From the NCBI GenBank assembly GCA_958295645.1, contig OY282361.1, forward strand, positions 1,826,501 to 1,890,500: 64,000 nt of DNA, in the 5' to 3' direction. Position 1 is the first letter of the stretch. Each line of letters opens with the position of its first letter. Below are positions 51,278-60,021 of the stretch, piece by piece. Position numbers and translations under genes: made by a program. This DNA comes from Longimicrobiales bacterium. Its GTDB lineage: Bacteria; Gemmatimonadota; Gemmatimonadetes; Longimicrobiales; Gaopeijiaceae. The notes under the pieces are model-generated. The model did no database searches. It saw nothing but the letters and a program-made list of their open reading frames with translations, and was not told where the DNA came from.

Positions 51278-54200
51278 TCACGACCCGTCCGACACGCGGG
51301 CCCGCAGCAGCCGCTCCAGAGTGCGGACGTGCTCGTCCAGGGCCGTGCGCAGTTGCTCGTAGCGGCGCATCGCGTCCTGGCCTGGGGCTTGATCCGCGCG
51401 GTCCAGGTTGCCGTAGAGGTACTGGAGCTGGTCCACGAGCATGGGGCGCGAGTAGCGGACCGGGACGGTTGCCAGTTCGCGCTCAACGGCTTCGATCTCG
51501 GCCGCCAAGGCGCCTCCGCCGCGCTGTCGCGCCTCGGCGATGCGGTGCACGGCTAGCCTGGCCTCGCTCAGCGCGTCCCTCGTCTGGAGAGCCAGGTGCA
51601 GCTGCCGCCGCACGTCGTCTTCGGTGGCGCCGTTCTCGGCGCTGCGGGGGTCCATGAGCACTTCGAAGGTCTGCGAAGCGGTCCAGCCGTCGGTCGAGAG
51701 CCGCGCCGTGTAGGCGCCGGGCGCCACCATCGGACCGCCGCGCCCTGCCCGCTGGGGCCGGGGATCCCAAGGGCCGGGGTAGGAGAGGTCCCATACGAAG
51801 CGGTGCGCGCCCGAACTGGACGGCAACCTAGGAGTACCGAAGCGCTCCAGCCGCCACTCCCTCATGCCGGGCTCGGCGGGGACTTCGTACTCGCCTGGGC
51901 CTTCGCTCGAAAACGCGCGCACGAGGGAGCCTTGGGCGTCGAGGATCTCGAGCGTCACCGGCCCGGCGGCGACATCGCCCAGGAAGTAGTCGACGGCGGC
52001 GCCGGCCGGGGGATACTCGGGCTCGTGGGGGGCACGGCGGCCGAATCCTCTTCCGTAGCGGAGCCGGTGGGCGTCTCGGACGGGGAACAAGTGCGCCGCG
52101 GCCTCTGCCGTCGCCGCGTCCAAGGAGCGCATGAGCGTCAGGTTGTCCAGTATCCAGAAGCCCCGCCCCATCGTCGAGAGGGCCAAGTCGCCTTGCACGA
52201 CCTTGATGTCGGTGACCGGCGTGACCGGCAGGTTCAGCTGGAAGGGCTGCCAGGCGCCGCCGTCGTCGAACGAAACGAACATGCCGAACTCGGTGCCCAG
52301 GTAGAGCAGGCCCTCCCGCTCGGGGTCCTCCCGGACGACGCGCACGGGATGATCGGCGGGCACGCCGTTGGCGCCGGTCGTGATCCGGATCCAGGTGCGG
52401 CCGTAGTCGGTGGTTCGGAAGACGTAGGGGGCGAAGTCGCCCAGCTGGTAGCGGAGGACGGCCACGTACGCCTTGGCGGGGTCGTGGTGCGACACCTCGA
52501 TGGTCTGCACGCGGCCGTAGGGACCCAAGCCGGGCGGGGTCGCGTCGGTCCAGTTCTGCCCGCCGTCCCTCGTGACGTGCACCGGGCCGTCGTTGGCGCC
52601 CGTCCAGATCACGCCAGGCTCCAGCGCCGATTCCTGGATGTCGTAGAGGACCGAGAAATGCTCCTCGCCGGTCACGTCCAGGGTGATGGGCGCGCCGGAG
52701 ACGACCTGGGTCTCGGGCGTGAAGGCAGTGAGGTCCGGAGAGATGGTCTCCCAGTTCTCGCCGCCGTCGGTGGTCACGTGCACGAACTGCGAGCCGTGAT
52801 AGACCCTGTCGGGGTCGTGGGGCGAAACGTGGATCGGCGCGACGCGCTGGAAGCGGTACTCCAGGTCCTTGGGGTTGTGGCCGTACAGATTGCCGAAGCC
52901 GACGTAGTACTGCTTCTCCTGTCCCGTGCGCCTATTGTAGAGCCCGAAGCGGCCCTTGCAGTTCGCGTAGACGATGTCGGGGTCGCCGGGCTTGGGCACG
53001 ACGGGGCCGGTCTCGCAACCGCCGTGGGCCTCCCAGGCGCTCTGCGAGCCGCCCGGTTCGGGGCGTTCCGGCAAGCTGGGCACCGAAATGGTCGAATTGT
53101 CCTGCTGCCCGGCGTAGAGCCGGTAGGGGAAGTCGTCGGAGACGTCCACTTGGTAGAGTTCGGCGGTCGGCTGGTTGTACTGCGTGGACCAGGTCTCGCC
53201 TCCGTCCAGGGACACGTTCGCGCCGCCGTCGTTGGACTGGACGAGGATGTCCGGGTGAAGGGGATTGATCCACATGTCGTGGTTGTCGCCGTGCGGTACC
53301 GGGCGCGGCGTCCAGGTCTCGCCTCCGTCCGTGGACTTCCAAAAGCCTTCGGTCATCCCCCAGAGCACGTCGGGGTCCGCGGGATGAGCTTCGAGGTTGG
53401 TGTAGTAGAACGGGCGGGTTCGGATCGGCCCGAAGTCGGTGACTTGGCGCCAGGTGACGCCCCGGTCGTCGGAGCGGTAGACGCCGCCGGTGTCCGCGGG
53501 CGCCTCGATCAGGACGTACACCCGATCCGGGTCGGCGGGGCTGACCGCCAAGTCCGACTTGCCGCGCAAGCCCGTCGGGAGGCCGTTCGTGGCCTGTTCC
53601 CAGGTGTCGCCGCCGTCGGTGGAGCGGTACACGCCGCCTTCCAGGGCCCCCGAGACGATCGTCCACGGCTTCCGCTCGCCGCGCCACATGGTCGCGTAGA
53701 GGGTGGACGGGTCGTCCGGCGCGAACTCCAGGTCCACTGCGCCGGTGCTGTCGGAGACGAAGAGGACTTGCTCCCAGTTCGCCCCGCCGTCGGCGCTGCG
53801 GTAGACGCCGCGCTCGGGGTTCGGCGCGAACGGACTTCCGATCGCCGCGACGTACACGAGGTTCGGATCCTCGGGATGGATCAGGACCGCTCCCGCGTTG
53901 CCGGTTCGCTCCAGGCCGACGTGCTCCCAGCTGGTTCCGCCGTCGGTGGACTTGTAGACGCCCTTGCCGATGATCACGTTGCTACGGATGCCGTCGGACC
54001 CCGTGGCCACGTAGACGACGCCGGGGTCGGAGGGGGCCACCCGGATGGCGCCGATGGACGCCGTGGCGAAGAACCCGTCCGAGACGTTGTGCCACGAATG
54101 GCCGTAGTCCGTGGTCTTCCAGACGCCGCCGCCCGTGGCTCCCATGTAGAACGTGGACGGTTGCTCGGCGTGTCCGGCGACGGCCGTGACCCGCCCGCCC

Positions 54201-54352
54201 CGGGAGGGCCCGGCGTAGCGGTAGCGGAGTCCCGCGAACAGTTCCGGCGAGTAGTCTTCGCCGCTGCTCTGGGCTTGGGAGGGTTCGGGTTGGAGGAGGC
54301 ACAGCGCGACCGCCAGGAAGGCGATGCTGCGCAGGCTGGGAGACCTTCTCAT
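51278..54352 (-). CDS. Sortilin/VPS10-type BNR-repeat propeller exoprotein
   Basis: The 1024-residue protein starts at ATG 54352 with AAAGGAATCTC upstream. A signal peptide ends QPEPSQAQSS. Many Asp-box blades are visible: FYMGATGGGVWKTTDYGHSW, KGVYKSTDGGTSWEHVG, GVYRSADGGANWEQVL, GVYRSTDGGDTWEQA, GFWKSTDGGETWTPR and HVTRDGGQNWTDA. They are followed by a Gly/Pro-rich beta domain and a helical C-terminus (DVRRQLHLALQTRDALSEAR). These proteins are abundant in Gemmatimonadota; the ligand is unknown. No sialidase catalytic residues are evident, so binding or processing of extracellular material is inferred. Confidence 0.87.
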   Translation of the reverse strand: MRRSPSLRSIAFLAVALCLLQPEPSQAQSSGEDYSPELFAGLRYRYAGPSRGGRVTAVAGHAEQPSTFYMGATGGGVWKTTDYGHSWHNVSDGFFATASIGAIRVAPSDPGVVYVATGSDGIRSNVIIGKGVYKSTDGGTSWEHVGLERTGNAGAVLIHPEDPNLVYVAAIGSPFAPNPERGVYRSADGGANWEQVLFVSDSTGAVDLEFAPDDPSTLYATMWRGERKPWTIVSGALEGGVYRSTDGGDTWEQATNGLPTGLRGKSDLAVSPADPDRVYVLIEAPADTGGVYRSDDRGVTWRQVTDFGPIRTRPFYYTNLEAHPADPDVLWGMTEGFWKSTDGGETWTPRPVPHGDNHDMWINPLHPDILVQSNDGGANVSLDGGETWSTQYNQPTAELYQVDVSDDFPYRLYAGQQDNSTISVPSLPERPEPGGSQSAWEAHGGCETGPVVPKPGDPDIVYANCKGRFGLYNRRTGQEKQYYVGFGNLYGHNPKDLEYRFQRVAPIHVSPHDPDRVYHGSQFVHVTTDGGENWETISPDLTAFTPETQVVSGAPITLDVTGEEHFSVLYDIQESALEPGVIWTGANDGPVHVTRDGGQNWTDATPPGLGPYGRVQTIEVSHHDPAKAYVAVLRYQLGDFAPYVFRTTDYGRTWIRITTGANGVPADHPVRVVREDPEREGLLYLGTEFGMFVSFDDGGAWQPFQLNLPVTPVTDIKVVQGDLALSTMGRGFWILDNLTLMRSLDAATAEAAAHLFPVRDAHRLRYGRGFGRRAPHEPEYPPAGAAVDYFLGDVAAGPVTLEILDAQGSLVRAFSSEGPGEYEVPAEPGMREWRLERFGTPRLPSSSGAHRFVWDLSYPGPWDPRPQRAGRGGPMVAPGAYTARLSTDGWTASQTFEVLMDPRSAENGATEDDVRRQLHLALQTRDALSEARLAVHRIAEARQRGGGALAAEIEAVERELATVPVRYSRPMLVDQLQYLYGNLDRADQAPGQDAMRRYEQLRTALDEHVRTLERLLRARVSDGS

Positions 54353-54486
54353 GAGATTCCTTTCTGGGAGCGAGGCGGGGAAGCGCCGGGTCCGCCATCC
54401 GGACACGAACGGCTGCTGCCCCGAACGCGGCTCAATTGCGTTGGACACGATGTCGCGGCGCTGGGCGCGAACGCCTGCCCGTCAAC

Positions 54487-55320
54487 TTACGCCGCCCCCG
54501 CGGCTTGGAACAGGATGCAGTCCGCGTCGTAGCGCGCTTCGAGAAGCGCTCTGTTGGCGGGCGTCAGGCGGCCGGCGGCGGCGGTGCGCGCCTCCTTCAA
54601 GGCTGCCGGGGCCGCGCGCCAGCCCGCCATGGTGTTGAACAGGGGCAGCGGCCGCGCGGGCATTCCGAGCTTGTCCGCAACCACCTGCCAGTCGGTCTCG
54701 ATATTCTCCAGACGGCCTACGAAATCGGGCGGACGGCCGTCTTCGCTGCGGATCTGCAGGCGCTGGGACAGGAAGTGGCGGTCGGCGAAGTCGTCCGAGC
54801 CGTAGCGCGTGTTCAGCCAGCGACAGAAGGCGTCGAAGGAGAGCGTGCGCGCCAGTCCGGGAAACCGGGCGAACAAGTCCTGGCGCTTCGCCCTCTTGGC
54901 GCGGCGTTGTTCTCCGCGGCAGAGCTGGTGGGCGAAGTGCAGCTCCCGGTGGAACGACAGGGCGCGTCCGAAGGGATGACGGACGAACGCGAAGCTGAAG
55001 TACTCCGCGGCTTCGGGGTGCATGGCCCGGACCTCCGAGATGCTCCGGCCGCGGAGGACGCGGGCGTCCGGGTCGGCTTCCAGCAGGGCCGACATGATGC
55101 TACGCGAAGCCACCTTCGGGTTGCAGGTCCACAGGCAGCGCAACTTGCGGGACACGATCTTCTCGGCGCCCAGGTCCGGCCCGCCCGACGCCGCCCGGGC
55201 CACCCTCCGGGCTTCGCCGGTCTCGCCCCTCGCCAACGCGGAGAGGATGTCCTTGACGGCGAACGGGCGAGACGCGATGGCCGCCAGCCGGCTCGCCTTG
55301 CTCCGAAGGCCGGAACTCAT
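54487..55320 (-). CDS. Carbohydrate sulfotransferase (sulfotransferase family 2)
   Basis: The 277-residue protein starts at ATG 55320, overlapping the preceding glycosyltransferase stop (ATGA). LRCLWTCNPKVASRSIMSAL is the PAPS-binding 5'-phosphosulfate loop (NPKVASRS), and YFSFAFVRHPFGRALSFHRE is the 3'-phosphate-binding segment (FVRHPFGRxLS). These are the two signatures of family-2 sulfotransferases. It would transfer sulfate to the glycan made by the operon. Final gene of the coupled chain, 134 bases before the BNR gene. Confidence 0.85.
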   Translation of the reverse strand: MSSGLRSKASRLAAIASRPFAVKDILSALARGETGEARRVARAASGGPDLGAEKIVSRKLRCLWTCNPKVASRSIMSALLEADPDARVLRGRSISEVRAMHPEAAEYFSFAFVRHPFGRALSFHRELHFAHQLCRGEQRRAKRAKRQDLFARFPGLARTLSFDAFCRWLNTRYGSDDFADRHFLSQRLQIRSEDGRPPDFVGRLENIETDWQVVADKLGMPARPLPLFNTMAGWRAAPAALKEARTAAAGRLTPANRALLEARYDADCILFQAAGAA

Positions 55321-56807
55321 TGCAACCCCGAATCGCTCCTGGCGCCTCGCGACGACTCCGGAGGAACGGCGGGGGCGTCGGCGATGCCGGCGAGCGCCGG
55401 AGCCCAGCCGCGCACGACCGTCTCCGCCTTGCTCATGAAGTAGTCGTCCGCCTCCTCCCACGTGTGGCCGCTGCGCCGCCGAACCATCAGGTACCCCGAG
55501 CCGTGAATTCGATAGACGCACCCGCGCGCCCGCAACACGGCTTCGACGAGCCGCTTGTCCACGGCCCGACGCACTGGCGGCCAGCCGCCGGCCCGGGCGA
55601 GGTCGCAGCGCGAGATCAACAGGGTGCCGCCCGTCCAGGTCAGGGTCCGGTAGTCTTCCCCGGTCCCGCTGTGCAGATGCACGGTGCAGTCCAAGCCGGA
55701 CAAGTACACGAATTCCAGGCCCTTGCTCACTAGCTGGGCTCGCGAGTATTCGTGCCCGAGCACTAGGTCCCAGACGTGCTCGGCGTCGTAGAGGTCGTCG
55801 TCGTCCATCTTGGTGAGCAGGGCGCCGGTCGAAGCGGCGGTGGCCGCGTTCAGGACGGCGCCCAGCGACTCGCGAGCCGCGACGCGCACCACCTTGGCTG
55901 GATGCGGCAGTTCCGCGGCCTGGCGTTCGGCGTCGGTGAAGCCTTCGCCGTGCAGCGCGAGCACCAGCTCGAGCCGGGGATAGGTCTGCTTCGCGACCGC
56001 GCCGAGCGCTCGCGCGAGGAAATCGGGGCGCCGGGTCGCCAACAGGACCGAGACCAGCGGGAGGGGGCCGCCTAGGCCGCGTTGCCGGGCGCGCGCCGGA
56101 AGCGAGTGGTCGCGAAGCGCGATGCGGCGCATCCGGATGCTGTGCTGCTCCCGCTCGGCGGCGTCCATGCCGGCGGGGCTCCTGGTCATGAGGCGGTGGA
56201 GTTCGCCGCCGACGAGTTGCGCCAAGCCGGGGCCGCCGTCCGCCAAGTGCACCAAGGTCCCGGCGCCGACGAGGCGGAGGAGAGCGCCTGCCCGGGCGGA
56301 GGCGTCCCGGTGGAAGGCCTCCGCGTCGACCACGTGATGCATCCGTCGCAGCCGCAGCAGATGGCTGGAGCGCACCACGCAGTCCGCTTTCGCCTCCGGC
56401 GGCAACCGCCCGAGCGGGCCGAGCGCAGCGACGCGGTTCTCGGCGGCGCGGCGCCAGCGAATGGGGTTCCACGTCCACGGGTCGAACGGGGGCGTCGGCT
56501 CGAAGCCCGAGGGCGGCGAGGCCTTTCCCGGCAAGCGGGAGGACGTTCCGGGTCTTTGTGCGCTTGCCGGAGCGATGCGCGGGCGCTTCGGCGCAGTCCA
56601 CGCTCGTGCCGGGTCGATCCGCGCGCCGTGGAGCAGCCGGCCCAATGCGGTGTGCGCGAGGCGCCAGCGCAACAAGCGTCTCCGGTTGGCCGCGCGCCAT
56701 GCGGTGGTGGCCAGCCCCGCACGGGTGTGCGCACCCAAGGCCTGGAGAAGGCACCCGGCGCGGGCGCGGCCCGGCCGCGACCCGGTTGACGCCCGGCCGG
56801 GCGTCAT
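55317..56807 (-). CDS. GT2-type glycosyltransferase with an extra N-terminal domain
   Basis: The 496-residue protein starts at ATG 56807 (ATGA overlap). Residues about 250-480 are a GT-A domain: PLPLVSVLLATRRPDFLARA, then LGAVAKQTYPRLELVL and the metal-binding LLTKMDDDDLYDAEHVW. TWTGGTLLISRCDLARAGGW and RAVDKRLVEAVLRA are the acceptor-side motifs. The first 240 residues are Arg/Ala-rich and not assigned. Sugar donor and acceptor are unknown; synthesis of a surface glycan is inferred from the operon. Confidence 0.8.
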   Translation of the reverse strand: MTPGRASTGSRPGRARAGCLLQALGAHTRAGLATTAWRAANRRRLLRWRLAHTALGRLLHGARIDPARAWTAPKRPRIAPASAQRPGTSSRLPGKASPPSGFEPTPPFDPWTWNPIRWRRAAENRVAALGPLGRLPPEAKADCVVRSSHLLRLRRMHHVVDAEAFHRDASARAGALLRLVGAGTLVHLADGGPGLAQLVGGELHRLMTRSPAGMDAAEREQHSIRMRRIALRDHSLPARARQRGLGGPLPLVSVLLATRRPDFLARALGAVAKQTYPRLELVLALHGEGFTDAERQAAELPHPAKVVRVAARESLGAVLNAATAASTGALLTKMDDDDLYDAEHVWDLVLGHEYSRAQLVSKGLEFVYLSGLDCTVHLHSGTGEDYRTLTWTGGTLLISRCDLARAGGWPPVRRAVDKRLVEAVLRARGCVYRIHGSGYLMVRRRSGHTWEEADDYFMSKAETVVRGWAPALAGIADAPAVPPESSRGARSDSGLQ

Positions 56808-58402
56808 TGCCCTCGGACGCGCGGGCTCGGCCTCGCGAACCGCAGGCAGACGTGGACCGACCACTTGAGCCAAGCCCATGCTCCGGAGGGGCTTCGAGCG
56901 TGCCGAAGGGAGTCGAGCAGGCGCCTTCGTTTCGAGTACCGCGCGGCGGGCGCCGGATCGGCCCGGCCTTCGCCTCTGGAGGCGATCCTCAGCCGAGCCG
57001 CCGACAACGTCCGGGCGTCGCCGAAGTCCTCTGGCGCGCCGCCCGTCCGAGCCGCCCGGTGAAGCGCCCAAGCGCGCGCGACCGACACGCGCCCGCCGCC
57101 GGGCAAAGTCGCGGCGGCCACGGCGGCGGCGCCCAGTCCAGTGCGCAACCGACGCACCAAACCTCTCGCGAAGATCGCCTCCGACGGGATCGTCACGTGA
57201 AACGGCGAGGCCGGAAACTCCCGCAACGCGCCGCCCGGCTCCGAGATGCGCACTCGCGGATCCGAACCGAACGCCTCCTCCAGCCGTGCGGCGCGCTCCT
57301 CGCCGGATGCCACTTCCCCGCCGGACGCCACCTCCCCGCCGGACTCGCGGCGGGTCTCGATTCGCACGACAAGATCGTGGACGCGGTCGGCCAGAAGCGT
57401 CGCCGCCGCCTCGACGATCGCTGCGGCCGACAGACCGTCGGCGCACAAGGTCACGACGAATTCCGGCACGACGAAGACCCGGCCGGGCCGGACGCCGCGA
57501 AACAGCGGGTGAGCGATCAGCTGAGCCGCCTTCTCGTGCTGGACGCGGCTTCCCCGGCGGTGGCGTTCCTCTTCCCAGCGGCCCTGGTGCCAGGCGGCGG
57601 CATCCCGTGCCGGCACCAGCAAGCCGCCTCGCACGTACGCCCGGTACGCGAGTTCCGTGTCCTCGTATCCCCAGCGCGTGAACGACTCGTCGCTGCCGCC
57701 CAGTTGGCGATAGAATTCCCTGCGGATGCCGAAGTTGTTGCCGACGATCGCCATGAACATGCGGTCGTCCTTGGACTTCAAGTCGCCGGTGCGCAACAGG
57801 AGGTCCTCGATTCGCGGCGGATCCACCGGCCGGCCGGCAACCAAGTCGCGCAGGGAGCCTGGGCGCCGCCCGATCGCGCCAGCGTCCAAGTCTGCCACGT
57901 CGACGAAGGACGTCAGTCCCAAGGTGAGGGCGTCGGAGACCACGTGATGCCAACGCGCATGAGCGGCGACCCAGCTGGCATCGACGAGGATGTCGCTGTC
58001 CAGAAACAGAAGGATGTCGTGGGAGGCCGCGCGCGCACCCGTGTTGCGAGCCCGCGCCAAACCGAAGCCCCGCCGCTCCTGGCGCACCAGCTTCGCGGCA
58101 GGGCCGGCGGCGGGGACACGGTCCAACGGCGGGTCCGAACCATCGTCCACGACCACGATCTCGAACAAGTCGCGCGGGTACGATTGGCGACCGAGAGCCG
58201 CCAGCGTCTTGGGCAGCGCAGCGGCGTGAGTCTGGTAGTACGGCACGATCACGCTCACGGGCAAGGCGGGCGCGAAGGCGCCGGGCTCCGCCACCTCCAC
58301 CTGACTCCAGTCGTTGCAACGAACGGTGGAGGGGCCGGGGAGATTGGCGGGGAGGGATTGGCGCGGCTCGTGGGGCGCTTCCCGCGGGCAGCCGCTGCTC
58401 AC
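56804..58402 (-). CDS. GT2-type glycosyltransferase
   Basis: The 532-residue protein starts at GTG 58402, overlapping the GT39 stop (GTGA). The GT-A fold is at residues about 48-280: PVSVIVPYYQTHAAALPKTL, FEIVVVDDGSDPPLD, NTGARAASHDILLFLDSDIL (DxD), NNFGIRREFYRQLGGSDESF and RWGYEDTELAYRAYVRG. The C-terminal 230 residues form a separate region with a small repeat (SGGEVASGGEVASG). No transmembrane segment is evident. It acts on cytoplasmic sugar nucleotides; the product is unknown. Confidence 0.85.
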   Translation of the reverse strand: MSSGCPREAPHEPRQSLPANLPGPSTVRCNDWSQVEVAEPGAFAPALPVSVIVPYYQTHAAALPKTLAALGRQSYPRDLFEIVVVDDGSDPPLDRVPAAGPAAKLVRQERRGFGLARARNTGARAASHDILLFLDSDILVDASWVAAHARWHHVVSDALTLGLTSFVDVADLDAGAIGRRPGSLRDLVAGRPVDPPRIEDLLLRTGDLKSKDDRMFMAIVGNNFGIRREFYRQLGGSDESFTRWGYEDTELAYRAYVRGGLLVPARDAAAWHQGRWEEERHRRGSRVQHEKAAQLIAHPLFRGVRPGRVFVVPEFVVTLCADGLSAAAIVEAAATLLADRVHDLVVRIETRRESGGEVASGGEVASGEERAARLEEAFGSDPRVRISEPGGALREFPASPFHVTIPSEAIFARGLVRRLRTGLGAAAVAAATLPGGGRVSVARAWALHRAARTGGAPEDFGDARTLSAARLRIASRGEGRADPAPAARYSKRRRLLDSLRHARSPSGAWAWLKWSVHVCLRFARPSPRVRGQ

Positions 58403-60021
58403 GGCCGCACCTCGTCGGCAGCATTCGCTTTGTAGACGGAGACGCGTCCGTCGTCGTAGAGGAGCGAGTAGCGGTCTTCGACCCAGTTGCCGAAATCGTC
58501 GCCGAAGTCGTCGGTGGGTCGGGCGGCGTAATTCCGGATGAAGCCGTGAGGCTCGAACAAGCCGCCGCCCGTGGACCTGGCCACGAGATAGGCAGGGTTC
58601 GAGTCCATGGCTTCTCCAAGCACGTCCGGAGCGAGATAGCCCGACTCGACGAGCGGCCTGATGATGAAGGGCTTGCTCAAGTCTCCAGGATAAGCCAGGG
58701 GAGTTGCTGGTTCCAAGTCAAGATACCACGAGACGATGACGGGGTCGATTGGCCAGACGGCGTCGCCGGGTCGGCGGTCCGCCGCCACCACCTCGGCCGC
58801 GCGCTGGAGAGGACGATCCGGCGGCGCCTGCGTCCAGCCGTGCAAGCCGTCCGCGAACACGGCGCCCGACCCCGCGAACGCAACCAGCACCGCGAGGGTC
58901 CGCAAGCGTCCCGCAACGGGCGCAGACAAGCTTCTCGCCTGGCGAAAGGTCCAGTCGGCGCAGCGCGCATAGTACACGAAGCCAATTGGACTTGCGAGAA
59001 ACGCATAGTGGCGTTGCGAAGTCCCGCCGATTGCGATGCAAGCGAGGATTCCACCGAACGCACAAGCCAAGAGCGCTTCCTCCGCGCGTCCGGCGGCAAC
59101 CGGTCTGCGTCCCGAACTCGACTGCCCCTTTCCGGATCTCCGCCTCGTCCCCAAGAAAGTCGCCGCAGCCACCGCGGCGCCCAGCGCCAGCAAGCCGGAG
59201 ACCGCCGGCCTGTTCTTCGCCATGATCCAGAGCAACTCGAACCACGCAACCACCGTCTCGCCTACGGTCATTTTTCCGCCGTAGGAAAGCGGGACGTCGA
59301 TCATGGTAACTCTCAGGGCCGAGAGGGCGTCCGCCTGCCAGTAGAGGAAGAACAGCAGGCAAGGAAGAACCAGTCCCCCGGCCGAGAACAGCAAGGCCGG
59401 CTTCCATCCCGTGCTCCATCGCGGCCGGAAAAGCGCGGCGAACACGAGCCACCCGCCAAGCGCAACGGCCGGAATCGCCAGATTGAGCCGCGTCAGAGCA
59501 GCCGCCGATGCGAGGACGCTCGCCGCCGCAACCGCCGGGAGCCGGTCCCTCTTGGCCAGGAGAAGCCACAACGCGCCCATGAAGAGGGCTATCGCCGGAT
59601 GGTCCGTCAGCGTGGCCTGTCCGACGTGGCCCGCCGCGTCCACGGCAATCATCAAGCCCGCGGCACCGGACGACACGGGACCTGCCCAGCGGCGCGCCAC
59701 GGCGAACGTGGCGACGCACAGCATCAGCACGGAGAGGTCGCCGAAGAGCCGCACGACCCGCAACGTCTCTCCGAAGAGCGCGAACGCACCGGCGAGCATG
59801 TAGAACAAACCCGCCGGCTTGATTTCGAAAAGTCCCACGTTCGGCAGGTTTCCGTCGAGAACGTGGCCGGCCCGCAAGACGAAGGTGTCTTCGTCGATGT
59901 GGAGACTTTCCTTGTCCAGGCTCTCGATTTGAGTGCCGCAGACCGCAAGGGCGAAGACGAGCGTCCAGAAGACGCCGCTGTTCAGCCACCGATTCGCCGG
60001 GACCCGCCCCAGCCATGTCAC
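58399..60021 (-). CDS. GT39-type membrane glycosyltransferase (ArnT/PMT-like), tandem copy 1, no poly-G tract
   Basis: The 540-residue protein starts at GTG 60021 (GTGA overlap with copy 2). It has about 10 hydrophobic helices. The catalytic N-terminal loop has SLHIDEDTFVLRAGHVLDG with the Asp-Glu pair, followed by LFEIKPAGLFYMLAGAFALF. The C-terminus is a periplasmic domain (YSLLYDDGRVSVYKAN). GT39-type enzymes use polyprenyl-linked sugars to modify lipids, proteins or glycans. In this copy the region after the start reads WLGRVPANRWLNSGVFW with no homopolymer, unlike copies 2 and 3. Confidence 0.85.
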   Translation of the reverse strand: MTWLGRVPANRWLNSGVFWTLVFALAVCGTQIESLDKESLHIDEDTFVLRAGHVLDGNLPNVGLFEIKPAGLFYMLAGAFALFGETLRVVRLFGDLSVLMLCVATFAVARRWAGPVSSGAAGLMIAVDAAGHVGQATLTDHPAIALFMGALWLLLAKRDRLPAVAAASVLASAAALTRLNLAIPAVALGGWLVFAALFRPRWSTGWKPALLFSAGGLVLPCLLFFLYWQADALSALRVTMIDVPLSYGGKMTVGETVVAWFELLWIMAKNRPAVSGLLALGAAVAAATFLGTRRRSGKGQSSSGRRPVAAGRAEEALLACAFGGILACIAIGGTSQRHYAFLASPIGFVYYARCADWTFRQARSLSAPVAGRLRTLAVLVAFAGSGAVFADGLHGWTQAPPDRPLQRAAEVVAADRRPGDAVWPIDPVIVSWYLDLEPATPLAYPGDLSKPFIIRPLVESGYLAPDVLGEAMDSNPAYLVARSTGGGLFEPHGFIRNYAARPTDDFGDDFGNWVEDRYSLLYDDGRVSVYKANAADEVRP